Positions 1-15,845 are shown, counted from the first letter of the stretch. The stretch is DNA of 64,000 bases from Aldrovandia affinis (GCA_029706075.1 JAINUG010000177.1:1306001-1370000); one strand, 5' to 3'. The notes: generated from the sequence alone by a model not told the origin. Numbers and translations: made by a program.

Positions 1-620
1 TGGGCATAGCCACTGTGCTCGTGGCATTCACACTCACAATTCTGCAATGCGAAAATAACATTACCTAAAAACATCTAAATCGCACGCAAAGACAATCCTG
101 ATCTTTCGGAATCAAGATGCATTAATTGACACAGGGCTAATATTTTCAACATTATCAAACTGAAACATTAACTGAACTGAAATGGCACAGTTGCCGTTGT
201 CCTGTGTTCGTTCTGTCCCTAGACCCGCGCATATCTCTTTCCCTCCTGCCCTGACACCGCTGGCTCCAGCACAGCTCATCTCTGAGGATGACATCATCGC
301 TCTTTTGCGCATCTGAGCGTCGTCTCTTGGCTGTTGGGGACTCGTCTGTCTTAATTACACCTGAAGGACAGGGGTGGGGGCGGCGGGCTTACTGGGAATA
401 ATTATAAGCCACGGCTCTGGGAAAATATCAGCGGAGAGGAGAATTACGTGTAATACGGCAGGCTTGATAAACGGCTGCTTCGCGGCCCGGTAGTGGCTGT
501 TGCTCGCGCTCTGTGATAGGTGGAAGGTTGGTTTTGTTCTGCGGGCGCCACAGATGGGCAGAGGGGCTGCGTAATGAGGGCACTGAGCTGAAGCATCAGG
601 AGAGCCCCGAGCCAATGATG
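1..620. other. unique non-coding sequence
   Basis: No exon, repeat family or RNA gene recognised. Base composition is mixed, with a short G-rich patch near 370-390. Short open frames here lack any recognisable domain. Confidence 0.5.
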
Positions 621-627
621 ACACACA

Positions 628-658
<31 letters not shown>

Positions 659-661
659 CAG

Positions 662-704
<43 letters not shown>

Positions 705-929
705 CGTACAGGCACACACACATACACACACACACACGCATTCACGCTCGTACAGCTACAACACACACACACACATGCTCATACATGCACACAGTCACAC
801 GAACACTGAGAAAACACACACACACACACACACATATACTCACTCAAAACAACACACACACGCTCGTACAGGGTACACACACACAAACACACACATGCAC
901 ACACACACTCACACGAACACACAAACACA

Positions 930-996
<67 letters not shown>

Positions 997-1088
997 TCAC
1001 ACACACCCAAACACAAATACGCCCACACACACTCAAACACACAATCAGACACACACACTCACAAACACTCAAGCGCTCACACACACAA
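621..1088. repeat. CA microsatellite block, interrupted
   Basis: About 470 bp dominated by CA dinucleotides, broken by islands such as GCTCGTACAGG, CTCACACGAACAC and CATACTCAC. The island CGCTCGTACAG recurs three times (around 702, 748 and 862), so parts of the block grew by duplication of CA-plus-island units rather than only by dinucleotide slippage. Open frames through it encode Thr-His or Cys-Val dipeptides and are not genes. Confidence 0.95.
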
Positions 1089-2850
1089 CCGTGTCCTGAA
1101 TGTGAACTTGATTAAAAGTGCGGAGATGCTTCCGAAACTAAGAACTAGAACAGAGAAAAATCTCAAATCTCCCGAATGAGATCGATTTGAGAGCGCTGGC
1201 GCCTCCTTTTCCCTCACCTGTCACTGCTGCTGCCTGCACAGTGCGGCCCAGACCAGAAGCCCTGGATAAACGGACCCTCACAGGGCTCATGGACATATCT
1301 GTCATGGATCAGACAGGGCTGTCAGGGTAACGGTAAATCCACATGTGGTTTGAGCCCAAGGTCCACTTCCCTGTCAATCTCCCTCGCTTTTAAATCACTA
1401 CCCCCCGCCCCCATCCCCCCGCCCAACGTGATTGATTATTGAGATAAGCTTAATTGATTTCCACTGATTTATTTCCACCAAGGACACCCACACCCCCAGC
1501 CCAGCCCCCTCCCTTCCTAACAGGAGATTGCATTTCATCTTTTTAATTCCCCGTCCCATCAGATCCAGCAATCAGCCACAGCTGATTTGAATATTGATCC
1601 AAAACCAGAATGTAAACAACATGCATTCCAGGGAAGCGATGGCTCCGAGGCTACGCTATCGGACGGAGTGCTATTGCTGCTCTCGGGTAAACAGCTCTGA
1701 CAATGTCAATGGCTTGACGCGGACCGCGAGCCAATCGCGTTGAGGCTCCTCTCCCACTAACAGACCGTATCCCGCGTCAGTCTGAGCCCTCAATCAGGCC
1801 AAAGCCTTGCCCTTGTAACTCGCCATGGCCCCGAAGACGGCAGGGGTTTGAGGTTTCTCAAATAAAAATTGTACGGAGGGACTTTAATCAGCCAGGGAGC
1901 TGGAAGGAGGTTTTTTTTTTTTTTTCTCCGCTGTTTCAAAGACTTTCGGAAAGATTTACAGAAGGATAGGCCATGCCTTGATATAGAGAGTGACATTTCA
2001 GCGTTTCCCAACTGCTCCGGCTCCCACTCCCACACATCTCTTTCAGGGCGTCGTCTCAGAAGCTTTCTGCTCGGGATCGTAACCGTCCTGGCCACATTTA
2101 ATTTAATACACTGTAAAATACACAGATATAAACACGAAACACATCCATATAAATAGAAATATGATATTTACCAGTGGAGTGGATTTACCCAGGAATATTT
2201 GCATGTGATCTTGTTACATAAAGATCAAGTGTACTGTTTCTCTTGATAGACCACAGGCAGAAATGATCTGTTGCATTCATTGTTTTCATATTAGGTTAAT
2301 TAAGCTGGCTCAATGTATGTGCCTTAGTCTTGTCAATCGGCAAGGGGAAAATTATACAGGTATAGACTCAATGTCTCTGGCTTCGCCTACGCCTTTGAAA
2401 CATCTCTTGCAGGCATTTGCATGCCACCTCCCTGTGTTTTCTGTGCATTAGGTGCAAGTTGCACCCAGTTGCCCCTGTGAATGTTTGTTGATTTCCACTT
2501 TCTTTCCCATGCACAAATCATTTCTGTGTCGTCAGGGTAACGAAGGTCAGTTTTCACAGAATAGTAAAATTAGCTTAAAACTCAGGCCGGCATTGCGAAG
2601 CTGTAACGTACAGCTGCCCTGGCAGCCAATCAGGTTGCTGAGGCCAGAATGACAGCCCACTTGTGGACAGCAATATTGACAAACGGGAAATTTCAGATTG
2701 CAGCAATGGTGAAATCCTGCCCGCACCCACACTGAGAAAAAACAACAACTCCTGTTGCTTTAAATTAAATCCAGTCATCCACGATTCAAGTTTAAAGCCC
2801 ATCACAATTCACTCAAAACAGCAAAGACTAGTTAAGGCCAGACTCTATGT
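1089..2850. other. unique sequence, possible conserved non-coding stretches
   Basis: No gene seen. The 1190-1720 part contains several homeodomain-like AATTGATT and TGATTTAT words and E-box-like CACCTG and CAGCTG words, a composition often seen in regulatory DNA; this is only suggestive. A run of T lies at about 1912-1926. Confidence 0.35.
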
Positions 2851-3080
2851 GTGGTTCTGTGTAGCTCAGTTGGTAGAGCACGGCGTTGGCAACGCTTAGG
2901 TTGTGGGTTCAATTCCCACTGTGTAGCTCAGTTGGTAGAGCACGGCGTTGGCAATGCTTAGGTTGTGGGTTCAATTCCCACTGGGACCACATGCACTGAA
3001 AAATGTATGCATTCACTACTGTAAGTCACTTTGGATAAAAGCGTCTGCTAAATGCCATATATTATTATTATTATTATTAT
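2851..3080 (+). mobile_element. tRNA-derived SINE, duplicated head
   Basis: A tRNA-like head (GTGTAGCTCAGTTGGTAGAGC as A-box region, GGTTCAATTCCC as B box) is followed by a body containing CATTCACTACTG. The tail is GTAAGTCACTTTGGATAAAAG then GTCTGCTAAATG, ending in an ATT repeat. The head is present twice in tandem (2859-2920 and 2921-2982), differing at one base. The tail matches the hairpin recognised by UnaL2-type LINE reverse transcriptases in eel and many other fish. It is non-coding; the head would act as an RNA polymerase III promoter if still functional. Confidence 0.9.
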
Positions 3081-3777
3081 ATTCGCTGTTATATTAATGA
3101 CCTTCTGGTCACTTTTAGAGGTGAATTGAAATAATGACCACTGCAAGGCTCTGACAATTCTTTATATCCTGTCTTTTGAAACAATCCATCACCATTACTG
3201 GGACCAGTGAAAAGGAGGTACTACACCTGTAGCTAGAAAGGTGGAAACCATCTAAATCAATGGAAGAATTGACTCCGCTCGCACTGACGACTGCTTTGTC
3301 AGTGATATTGTCTCGGATTGCTTTGAGCATTGATTTAGCATGGAGTTGACCGACGATTCGTCAAGTTGACAGGCACAGACTGGCAGGTTGAGAAAGCCGA
3401 TGCCAATACTTACATTTTTACCTTACTTACGTAAGATGTTAGCTAGAAAGATAAGGCACAGCCACGCCATCAACGTGTGTCCTGACGTGAGTTCATGGTC
3501 TGGCAATCGCAAGGCCCTCGGCAGGGATAGCCAGAAGCTGAAGACGCTTTCAGTGTCGAGGTGCCATAACTGATTTTACTGAAGAGCCATTCATTAGGTC
3601 CCTGCGCACTGCGAGAACCGCTAAAAGACAACCTCAACTCTTCATAATTGATGGTATCTGCGGTCAAATTAACGGACTGTGAAATATATTCCCAAAATAT
3701 ATGCAGTGTTTTACAGAATCTAAGTCCGACCATTCATCCCTGACCTATTTCATTATCTATTATGCAAAGATAGCTCA
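3081..3777. other. unique non-coding sequence
   Basis: Nothing recognised beyond the trailing ATT repeat of the preceding SINE. No splice-flanked open frame with a known domain. Confidence 0.45.
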
Positions 3778-5490
<1,713 letters not shown>

Positions 5491-5620
5491 TACATTACAT
5501 TACATTACCACAGGCCTGCAGCACATTTATACAGAAGAGTCAGAGATTCAAGGGTTTCCCCACCTGGGATCGAACCTGCAACCTACAGGCCCACAGTACT
5601 ACAGAAGAAGAGCTACAGCA
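5491..5620 (-). mobile_element. SINE fragment, internally deleted
   Basis: Read on the minus strand, the right part ends in a tRNA B-box-like GGTTCGATCCC and the left part ends in TGTAATGTAATGTAA, the pentanucleotide repeat typical of UnaL2-type tails. The middle, including the usual hairpin, is missing or unrecognisable. The family is therefore uncertain. Confidence 0.55.
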
Positions 5621-6611
5621 GTACTACAGAGCTAGCACTACAGGCACATTTTTCACTGATGATAGCTGGTTGCCTGTAGGTACCTGGTACATCATCAGGA
5701 TGAGCTAATGCAGTAACAGCATGCAGCAGGAGTGCACATAGAATATCTTTATATACATCTCCACGAAACATCACATGACACAATGTAACTTAGTCCTGCA
5801 TTCTCTATGGAGCTCCCACACCACAGTGACCCCCATCCTGGAGCCTGAGTCTCTTTTAATATTAGTGCGCTGAGGTATTTGCGCCTTTGAGGTTAGTAAT
5901 GAAACGGTGCATTGGTGTAGTGCACTGTTCCCTTGTTTTGTTTCCCCAGCCTTCTCTTGCAGTGTTTTGCAGTGGATTCTGCAAACATCTCTCTAATAAA
6001 CCCTGACAGAGAGAAGTGAATGGTAAGGCTTATTGCTTGCTGCAGTTTTGGATATCTTCGCCAAACAGTGAAGATTGCTTCCTGCCTCCCCCTGCTTTGA
6101 TGAAGTGTCTGGCAGTGTGCCCACATCACACCATTGATTTTCTGACCGCCTCCCCCCCCCTCCCCTAAAAGTTCCCCTAAAATTGGATCTAACGCCAAAA
6201 TACCACTATCAATAAATCCACTCATCATCTGCCTATTTATCCTGTCAGAAGAGAGTGGGAACACCTCACGGGGATAAAGAACAAATTAAACTACAAGATG
6301 AGGATACAAGCATCGGAACTCATTTAAGAAAGAACTTTCAGGAAGTGCCGTCTCCCCCCGTTAGACATTACAATCACACAATCACATGAAGCAGCAGATA
6401 ACGCATACAGACGTTGCACCGCCAGAGAAGTGAGGAGTCAGGTGATACAGTGTGACCAATAGCATTAGTCCAACATAGTGTAAACCCAACGCAATTAGTT
6501 ATTATAGTGGTAACAAACAATAGACAGTTTATTTATAAACCCTGATAATCAATGATATCGGAAACAGCTTTCATAAAGGTGACAGCATAATCCAGCACAA
6601 TATTACACATT
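5621..6611. other. unique non-coding sequence
   Basis: No gene or repeat family recognised; a short C-run lies at about 6151-6163. Confidence 0.4.
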
Positions 6612-6615
6612 AATT

Positions 6616-6658
6616 ATACACACACACACACACACACACACACAGACGCACACACACA
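6616..6658. repeat. short CA microsatellite
   Basis: About 14 CA units followed by GACGCACACACACAG. Confidence 0.9.
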
Positions 6659-7735
6659 GAAAAACTGAATTGTTTGGTTAAATTTGCTGACCTGTTTGTT
6701 TGGGGAACTTGTTTAATATATGAGACTGTGATGGAGACTTTAATGTGCGGTGTTAAGCAAACGGGCGAAATCAGCAGTTTTAGGAGCGCCGCGTGGGGTG
6801 AAAATAAAGGGAATTGTGGGAAATGCGCCAAGGATGTGGTTCGGCAATTAATAAAACATGCAAATTGAATCAAAAAGAAATTCATTAAAAACAGTGTGCA
6901 GTCTGTTTTGTCACAAACACTTCATCAAAGCTTTCTATTGGATCTTACAATTATACTGTTTGTTTCAAGCTATTGTCTAATTCCATTTAATGACAATTAC
7001 ATTGAATCATTGCTTTTATTATGAGTGAAATACTATTAGGACTGTGCCATTGTAAGAATTTTCTTCTTGGGAGAATTGTTAGAAATTCTGAACTTCAAAC
7101 CTTCAAATCTACCAAAAATATCCCTATGCATATACAATAATAACAACGGCTAGTTATAATACTTTCAAAAAAGTACATTTCTTGATGACTGCTTTTGACA
7201 GATTAATATTCAATTTATATTCAGATAAGTATCTAATTTGTGCAAGAAAACCTACATCTGGGAAGAATGTTCAAGTTGGGTGTACTGGAATAGATAAACT
7301 GCAGACATGCACATTTATTAAATGTGGTGATCTACATTCTGAAATCTCACAATGGGAATTCACTGAATTGCGTATCGACTCTGTGGAGGGTCTACAGTTT
7401 CCAATTCTATGGCTGGGGTCTTTTGCAAGAGTTACACATTAAACTGTGTTTGATTCCTACTTCCTGCAGATGCCCAGATGCCAATGGAGTCCATTACAAA
7501 AAAAGAACACCAGTGGCTTGAGTATGAGCCATCGTTCATTTGCCTGGGACTTCCTCAGCCCAACGGCAGTAATTCAGGTTCTAAAGTGGCCTGTATTAGT
7601 AATGATATTAATAATCTGTATGAGTGGTGCAATGTGTAGGCCAGGATTTTCACATTCTATTTTATGAATGGTAATACAACAGAGACATTGTCCTCTTCTT
7701 TTACATAAATTAAAAAATATATACATTTTAAAAAA
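6659..7735. other. unique AT-rich sequence
   Basis: No gene or repeat recognised; AT-rich, with poly-A and poly-T patches near 7700-7735. Confidence 0.4.
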
Positions 7736-8005
7736 TGTCCCAATTTTTCTCCCAGTTTAGTAGCCAATTCAAACCTCTATTTATTTTGATTTGCCCTCCC
7801 CTCACAAGCCTGCCGCCCATCCTCCGGGTCAAGGTAATATAAAGAGGCTGGCAATAATCTGCCTCTTCCGAGATGTAACTTCGCCCACCTGCTCTTTAGG
7901 AACGCCCTACTGCTCGACTATCCCCCCCCACCTCCTGGGGCTGGCAGCCAAAAGCCGCCCCCGATCGGGGCTCCCGGCCAGAGTGGGACCGGCACAGCCG
8001 GGTTT
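7736..8005 (-). mobile_element. GC-rich SINE, 5' truncated copy
   Basis: On the minus strand the segment reads CCGGGAGCCCCGATCGGGGG, then CGGCTTTTGGCTG, then a GC-rich body, and ends with TAGCCAATT-complement and a TTGGGAG tail. It matches the bodies of the copies at 28392-28756, 33085-33447 and 62411-62782 in order. The tRNA-like head with a clear B box is not seen, so the copy is probably 5' truncated. Confidence 0.75.
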
Positions 8006-8333
8006 AATTTACGTAAATGTAACAAAATGCTACGGAACATGAAGATGATGCGGTTCAATAGCTGGTATACATGCTGTGACAGGCAGACGATAAACAAGTA
8101 ACAAATGAAGCTGGGAAAGGCACGCTCCAGCAGGCCTCCTTTAAATGCAGTTATTACATTTCAGAATCGGCAAGACATTACTAGGCCCCTCTTTCAGATT
8201 TATAGCAGACCGTAAATATCTGAATGGGCGATACGATCCTTTCAGCATCTACAGAATTGCTGACAACCATCCTGCACTGTCAATGTTTTGCTTTCTCTGT
8301 CAACCTCGGAACCTTGAACCTTCATCCCAAACT
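8006..8333. other. unique non-coding sequence
   Basis: Nothing recognised. Confidence 0.4.
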
Positions 8334-8498
8334 TAATAATAATAATAATATACGCCATTTAGCAGACGCTTTTATCCAAAGCGACTTACAGTAGTGAATG
8401 CATACATTTTTCAGTATATGTGGCCCCAGTGGAGATTGAACCCACAACCTAAGCGTTGCCAACGCTGTGCTCTACCAACTGAGCCACAGAGAACCACA
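8334..8498 (-). mobile_element. tRNA-derived SINE, minus strand
   Basis: This is the complement of the family at 2851-3080: a tRNA-like head (CTCAGTTGGTAGAGC, GGTTCAATCTCC), the TGTATGCATTCACTACTG body, the CGCTTTGGATAAAAGCG hairpin and CTGCTAAATGGCG, ending in an ATT repeat. It has a single head, unlike the copy at 2851. The hairpin is fully paired (CGCTTT with AAAGCG around GGATA, allowing one extra A). Confidence 0.92.
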
Positions 8499-9655
8499 AA
8501 TTCAACTGAAGAAAATGTCAACGGTCATTTTCTTGATGACCAATGCACCCGTCCAGCTCTGGCTTGCATAAATCTTCAGCTCCTGAAACAGCGGTCCGTC
8601 GGCAGAGCCCTAGGGATCCCCCGCGCATTCCTTAACAAACGCTTCCCCCGGGGCGGTCTGTAAATCACGGCTTCCTGGTTGGGCAGTCTTTGAAGGTTTC
8701 GGGAAACCTCGCAGTCAGCTTGTCAGCCTTGAAAAAACAACAACAACACCACCACTCCACGGTACCACTGCTGTTGCAAAGGCAGTCAGGTGCAACCTGC
8801 ATTATCCCCAATAAAACGGGTTTGTTCAAATCATCGCCATATGCGTTTCGACGTTTTAAAATTTCATGCGACTCTAAGGGGTGTTCTTCAGATGGCAGAC
8901 GCACCTTGTCTGCCAGAATAACAGCTCAGCTAAGTTGACAGCCACTGCAAGACAAACAGCTGGTCCGTGGATGTGTCTGCTAAATGCTTTCTGAGAAACA
9001 GCGTGCATTTCGCTTTGAAAATAACAGTCTGGGCTTGTTTTCGTTGTCATGTGAAACAGCAGATGAAATGCATTGATCGATGTCCTTTTTCCCCCATATC
9101 TGCCTCATGATTTTGATCTCATTGCGTCATTTTGCATTTCATTTTGCCTTTCCTCATTTCAAATGTCACTATATTACCGTATGGCATGTGCTGCGGCAAA
9201 CCTTCGCTTCAAGACGTACAACAAAAAATCTGCCCCTTGCTGAAGACCTCCAGATGGCCACTGCTCTAAATCTGGCCACTGTTTCTGACAATTCCTTCTT
9301 TGTGCATTTTAGCCAATAGACAGCAACTAATATATCTGGTGCAAAGCTGTGTTTTAAACCCTGGAGACACTGTTCCCATTATATGCCTTCTCTTGTTTAA
9401 CAAACAGAGGCTGTTTCCCTTGGTGTTCGGTATTGATCGACCCCGCGCCCACGAGCTGGATCAGCACCGGTTCTGCTGTGAACCGATGTCTGAGTCACAG
9501 GCAGAGTGACGCACCGTCGCCTCCCACAGGAGAAGGTGACACGTGCGATTGGTGCACTCGTGTCAGACCGATGACAGGACAGTGGGACGAATATCACCGT
9601 CACACTCTCTCCCTTCCCACCTTCGTCCCTGCTGCTCTCCAGAGCCCTTACGCAA
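8499..9655. other. unique non-coding sequence
   Basis: No gene or repeat recognised. Short open frames on both strands lack known motifs. Confidence 0.4.
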
Positions 9656-9930
9656 CACACATATGTTGACTTACATTGAAAAATACACTGTAACATATTA
9701 AATAATATATCTGAACATATAAAAGGCACTCCACATATATTTAGCAATACATGCCAATATATTGTTATTTTTGGTATTTATTATATGGCAATAGCTTTTA
9801 CAATATATAAAAAGTGGCAATAATCTGTATAATATATTGCAATTATATGCAATATATATATATATTAACTGTATGTTGCAACACGTATAACAATATAATG
9901 TATTGCACATAACAATGATAATTTCACCCA
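9656..9930. repeat. AT-rich tract with repeated CAATATAT words
   Basis: Multiple copies of CAATATAT, GCAATA and TATTGCAATTA occur in both orientations, plus a pure AT run near 9853-9865. The words suggest a degraded tandem array, but no constant unit length is visible by eye. Confidence 0.6.
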
Positions 9931-11594
9931 CATACCCGTGTCATCTCTTGGTATCATTGTTATATGTAAGTACATGCTGAAAATATTGTGAGGACATCAT
10001 TTAATTGACGCAAATAATGAAAAAACTAGAAAGGCAATATATTAGATCTCCATACATGGAAAATACACTGTCGCCTCCCTTCAGCCACTTAATTCTCTCC
10101 CCCCTGGCTAAACTTGATGATGAACAATGATAGACTTGATGAATGGCGATACATTCCTCAAATCACCAGGACTCCAACTGGAGAACAAGGTCTGACTATA
10201 GGCACCCTGACCCTGCCATAGGGTACAGGGTTTACGAGTATAGGCTTTTACATCGAGAAAATGCATCATCTAAGTAAACACAGAGCATAACAGCACTCAT
10301 ACTTGTTATGACAGAAGAAAGATTGCAGGAATTTTCACAATGTCAGTTCCCCCCATTGTATACCCATGCCTGAGAGGATGCAGAACAATGGAAAACTAAA
10401 CTATCTCACAGTTTGAAGCCACTCTGTTTTGTGTGGAAATCAATCAGACTTTTTTTTTTGTAGTTGTCAGACAATTTAAACGTCTGGTAACATCTTCTCT
10501 CGCAGTGCGATCGCTCCTCGTGTCTCATGACTCTTAACTTCCCTCCCCCTGATATTCCCTTATTGGATCAGAGATGACAGGGCCGGTTCTTCATGGCAAC
10601 GCAGAGCTATCCAGCTTCCTGTTCGTATGCCAATATGTCCTACGCCTTACAATTTAATCTCAGGCAAATGGCAAAAGTTTTAATCACGATGAGACGTTTT
10701 CGGAGAGAGGGGCGCATTTTCAGAGAGGGGCACTGTGCTGAGCAAAGCTGATGAAGCAATAAGCATAATAATAAAAGAAGCAATAGGGGACAGGACAAAT
10801 GAAAAAAATTGTAACAACAAGAAATATATGAGGATATATAAGGCATTTATGCGGAGACTTTAATAAGTCCTCATTCAATTTACTTAATCAGTATGTGTCT
10901 ACATGCAGGATATGTGTGCATCGTACTTTGTGTCCACCTGTTGGAAATGCTCATTGAACGGAAGAGAAATATTGATGTACGCACTCTGTATTTGATTAGG
11001 AAGTAAAAAGTTCAAAGATGTAATATAAACTTGAAGGGCGTGCAACTTTGTTTTTACCGCCGCTTGCAACTTTGTTTAAAGTTTATTCTCTGCGCTAATA
11101 ATGCTCTTGTTTGTGTTAAAAGCCAGCAAGTTCATAAGAGAGCGATAGAGACAAAGAGAGAGAGATAGACAGAGAGAGAAAGGAAGAGATGGAGAGAGCG
11201 AGCGTGTGTCCTCAGACACCTGATGTATTCACAAATAATTGGATGCACATGATACCTCGGTGCGGTTACGCAACGGAAAATAACGAGATCAAAACTGGTT
11301 TGGCGGTGCGGACTATATTAAATTGTCACCTAGCCGCTTCTGCATCGTTTCTCATGCGAGAGCCGGAAAGCTACACGGGCGATACCTGTGACCCCGGAAC
11401 ATACGAAATCCCCCCACTGTCTGCCATGACACATCGCTGGGAACGCACACCAGAGGAGAGGTGGCCCAGAGCAGAACGAGGAGCCGTAATAGGCAGCGAG
11501 TGCTGCAGGTGCCACAATATGCTGGAGCAAATTAGGGACACATGATGTATTCCATTGGTCCAGGTTAAAGTGACCCAGTAAAAAATAAGAAAGT
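9931..11594. other. unique sequence; GA-rich patch
   Basis: No gene seen. An imperfect GAGA patch lies at 11146-11196. The longest open stretch here shows no recognisable domain. Confidence 0.4.
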
Positions 11595-11770
11595 AATATA
11601 ATGCAACACGTGCCGTTTAGCGGACGCTTTTATCCAAAGTGACTTACGGTAATGAATCCATACATTTTTCAGCACACGTAATCGTTTACAGAATATGTTT
11701 CAGTCAGAATATCGAACCCGCAGCCTAAGTGTTCAGCGCCGTGCTCTTCCTACTGAGCCGCACAGAACCA
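11595..11770 (-). mobile_element. tRNA-derived SINE, diverged, minus strand
   Basis: Same family and orientation as 8334-8498 but more diverged: the hairpin reads CACTTTGGATAAAAGCG on the minus strand, followed by TCCGCTAAACGG. The head keeps GGTTCGAT but has lost parts of the A-box region. The divergence suggests an older insertion. Confidence 0.85.
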
Positions 11771-12789
11771 AACAAACAAACAAATACAGAAATAAATAAT
11801 ATACCCAGGGAGTGGGTGAGGTGTGAAGGGGATATTGGAGTAATACAGAATGGGCCTGGTGTGTGTGGGCCCAGTAATTAAGAGCATATGCACCAACGCT
11901 GTACAAAAAGGCTGATGAAAGTTACCCTGTCCTATTACATTACACATTAATCCATAAACCCGCCCCCACCTCGGCTCGCCTTGGAATCATGGCTAGCTCT
12001 CTTGTTTATGCCACTTTTTGTGGAATGAAATGAAACATCACATCTAAACATAATAAATGTCAACGCATTTCTTTGGCCCTGTAGCCCTCTGCCAGTGTGT
12101 GACCAGCACAAACAAAAAAACAAGGTCTGCATTTTAATCCCATTCCTAACATCCACGCAATTCTAACTCCTCGGCCAATTGCCTGGAATTCAGAGCTGAG
12201 GTGTTGTCTGCCGACCGCTAACCTGTCTGATGTTTACTTTTTCTTTGGCGGTAAAAGGTCTTCCTTCCTTGCGTGCGATGTGTTTGGTTACTGAGGAACC
12301 TGAGAGTGCTCAGATTCTCGGACGGCTGCCACTGCAAAAAATACCCACAATGCAACGGACCCAATTTGAGCGCGAGTTTGTATCGGATTAGGAACAAGAC
12401 AGAGTGACACACACACAGTGCATTCTGCTAACGTTGACGAGGCCTAATGAGGAATCAAGACGATCTACATCTTTTTGTTACTCTAATCACCCAGGTGCAC
12501 ACTCTGTATTGAAATGTCTTTCTTTTTTTTTTTCCAGGGTCATGAATCAAGGTTTTTTTTCATTTTCTTTCCAATTAAAGCTGCCATTCAGCTGTTCAGC
12601 TGCTATCTGTTGAAGGATGCGCGTTAAGCAGCTGCCAGAGGCTCTTGCGAGACGCACCGCGTTTCCGGCGGTGATGTTCATGGGCGTAGAAAGGGGGGGG
12701 GTAGCTGGGGTGGTGTTCACATCGCGGGGATTGGAGGAGCTGTTTCCAAACTGCAGGATACAGCTGCACTTCTTGGGCTATTCAAGTTA
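11771..12789. other. unique non-coding sequence
   Basis: No gene recognised. Poly-T patches lie at 12522-12534 and about 12555, and a G run at about 12693-12700. Confidence 0.4.
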
Positions 12790-12864
12790 GATTAGGACAT
12801 GATGAGCCTAGATGGGCTGAATGGCCCGTTCTCGTCATTATGTATTCTTATGTTCTTATGTTCT
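12790..12864 (+). mobile_element. 3' tail of a dispersed fish repeat
   Basis: The text GATGGGCTGAATGGCCCGTT is followed by CTCGTCATTATG and a short TTCTTATG repeat. This resembles the 3' end of a repeat common in lower ray-finned fish. A second, diverged copy lies on the opposite strand at 42051-42115, which supports its dispersed nature. The element class is not determinable from the tail. Confidence 0.6.
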
Positions 12865-14564
<1,700 letters not shown>

Positions 14565-14675
14565 TTTGTGTAAATAGCCCACAGCCAACCTTTCTGAGAA
14601 TGTAGGTTAGAGGCAAAGCTAAAAATGTTTGGAAAGGATGCACGGCTACTGTTCAACGATGATACTCAGAAAGGA
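14565..14675. repeat. repeat unit shared with 35935-36041
   Basis: About 105 bp reading from TGTAAATAGCCCACAG through GTTTGGAAAGGATGCACGGC to ACTCAGAAAGGA match the segment just left of the Tc1 remnant at 36055 closely and in the same order. Both copies lie immediately or shortly upstream of the same side of related Tc1 remnants, so the two loci share more than the transposon itself. Confidence 0.85.
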
Positions 14676-14753
14676 AGAGGCTCTCTGTACGGCCGACAAA
14701 CACAAAATTTATCCTAAAACTATGAAAATGACAGAATATCCCATTTACAATAA

Positions 14754-15127
14754 AGTAACTGCCAAAATAAATGAAACACCAACATAGAGCCTCTTAATAG
14801 GGCGTTGGGCCACCACGAGCCGCCAGAACAGCTTCAATGTGCCTTGGCATAGATTCTACAAGTGTCTGGAACTCTACTGGAGGGATGCGACACCATTCAT
14901 TCTTCCATGAGAAATTCCATCACTTGGTGTTTTGTTGATGGTGGTGGAAAACGCTGTCTCAGGCGCTGCTCCAGAATCTCCCACAAGTGTTCAATTGGGT
15001 TGAGATCTGGTGACTGAGACAGCCTATGGACAGCATATGGATTACAGTTTTCATGTTCATCAAACCATTCAATGACCACTTGTTCCCTTCATTTACTCAA
15101 GTGTTTCCTTTTTTTGTCAGCTACATG
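14754..15127 (-). mobile_element. Tc1-like element remnant
   Basis: The left end reads GTAACTGCCAAAATAAATGA and the right end, complemented, reads GCTGACAAAAAAAGGAAACA. These are diverged versions of the inverted terminal repeat seen intact at 41656-41961. Between them lies only the 3' part of the transposase on the minus strand. Length is about 370 bp against 1.2-1.6 kb for a full Tc1 element, so this is a deleted, non-autonomous copy. Confidence 0.85.
14897..15079 (-). pseudogene. Tc1 transposase C-terminal fragment
   Basis: The translated fragment contains SQSPDLNPIEHLWEIL, the signature around the third catalytic acidic residue (D or E) of Tc1/mariner DDE transposases, which cut and join the transposon ends. 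It is followed by the expected EQRLRQRFPPPST tail and EFLMEEW-like end. Only about 60 of the usual 340 residues are present. The DNA-binding N terminus and the first two catalytic aspartates are missing, so no activity is expected. The ATG is incidental. The upstream part of the transposase has been lost in the deletion that joined it to the right terminal repeat. Confidence 0.85.
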
Positions 15128-15141
15128 TATATGCATAGAGT

Positions 15142-15315
15142 ACAGTAGAGTACCCTCCAAATGTATTCACACCCTTGAGAAAAATGAGTACAGAAGGCTG
15201 TATAAAATAAACAATACAGATAATGAGATATACTGTAAGCTCCAAAAAATTATATTCTTTTATACTAAGAGAAAAGGCATAGCCAAAAGATATGTCTTAA
15301 TTTGGAGGGTACTGT
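15142..15315. mobile_element. small MITE-like inverted-repeat element
   Basis: The left edge has ACAGTAGAGTACCCTCCAAA and the right edge AATTTGGAGGGTACTGT, giving about 13 bp of inverted repeat (GTACCCTCCAAAT). The inside is AT-rich and non-coding, about 175 bp in all. The internal words CACCCTTGAGAAAAATGAG resemble CCCTTGATAAAGATGAGC of the element at 52683-52874, which hints at one family. Confidence 0.6.
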
Positions 15316-15845
15316 GTATGGATATGGCTATGTTTCAAGATGGGAATGAATACACGCAGATGCATACATTTGCATAATTATGCTATTCTTCTAAATATTA
15401 ATTTCACGTACGCTCTTGGGCAGCAGAAGCACAAAAAAAAGCATTTTGGAAATGCAAAGTGAGGTTATAAATTTGGAAATAAATAATTTAATTGGCTGAT
15501 AAGCATATAAAACGGTTTCTAATTAAAAGTACAGCAGAGTAAAAGCCATCCGTAACAGTCCCGTCACTGTAATGTTCTGTACTATCCATATGTGCATGAA
15601 TAACAGAGAGGCTGGTGGGAGTATATTACACTCAATCAACAAAATAACAACAAACTAAATATCAGTACATTTCCTCACGTATAAGTCATAGAACATTTAT
15701 CCGGATCACACGGCTCTGTCTTTCAAACGCAAGGACCAATGTCTCGACCTTGCTACTGTGGCTAGCAGTGCCACAAGGCAACAAAACAAATTGACCAGGG
15801 TGGGTGGGTTGTGGTTGGCATAGTACTCTCCGGCGATCCTGTCCA
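15316..15845. other. unique AT-rich sequence
   Basis: Nothing recognised. Confidence 0.4.

Noticed and set aside
621..1179. Long open frames of Thr-His or Cys-Val dipeptides
   Set aside because: They are read-through of CA/GT microsatellites; the same applies at 13503-13959, 26334-26847, 39337-39696, 49908-50357 and 60009-60314.
2859..2982. Tandem tRNA genes
   Set aside because: The A- and B-box regions are tRNA-like, but they are followed by a SINE body and LINE-type tail, and no complete cloverleaf with a 3' acceptor stem was found. The same applies to heads at 8430, 24660, 28220, 32485, 58835 and 62415.
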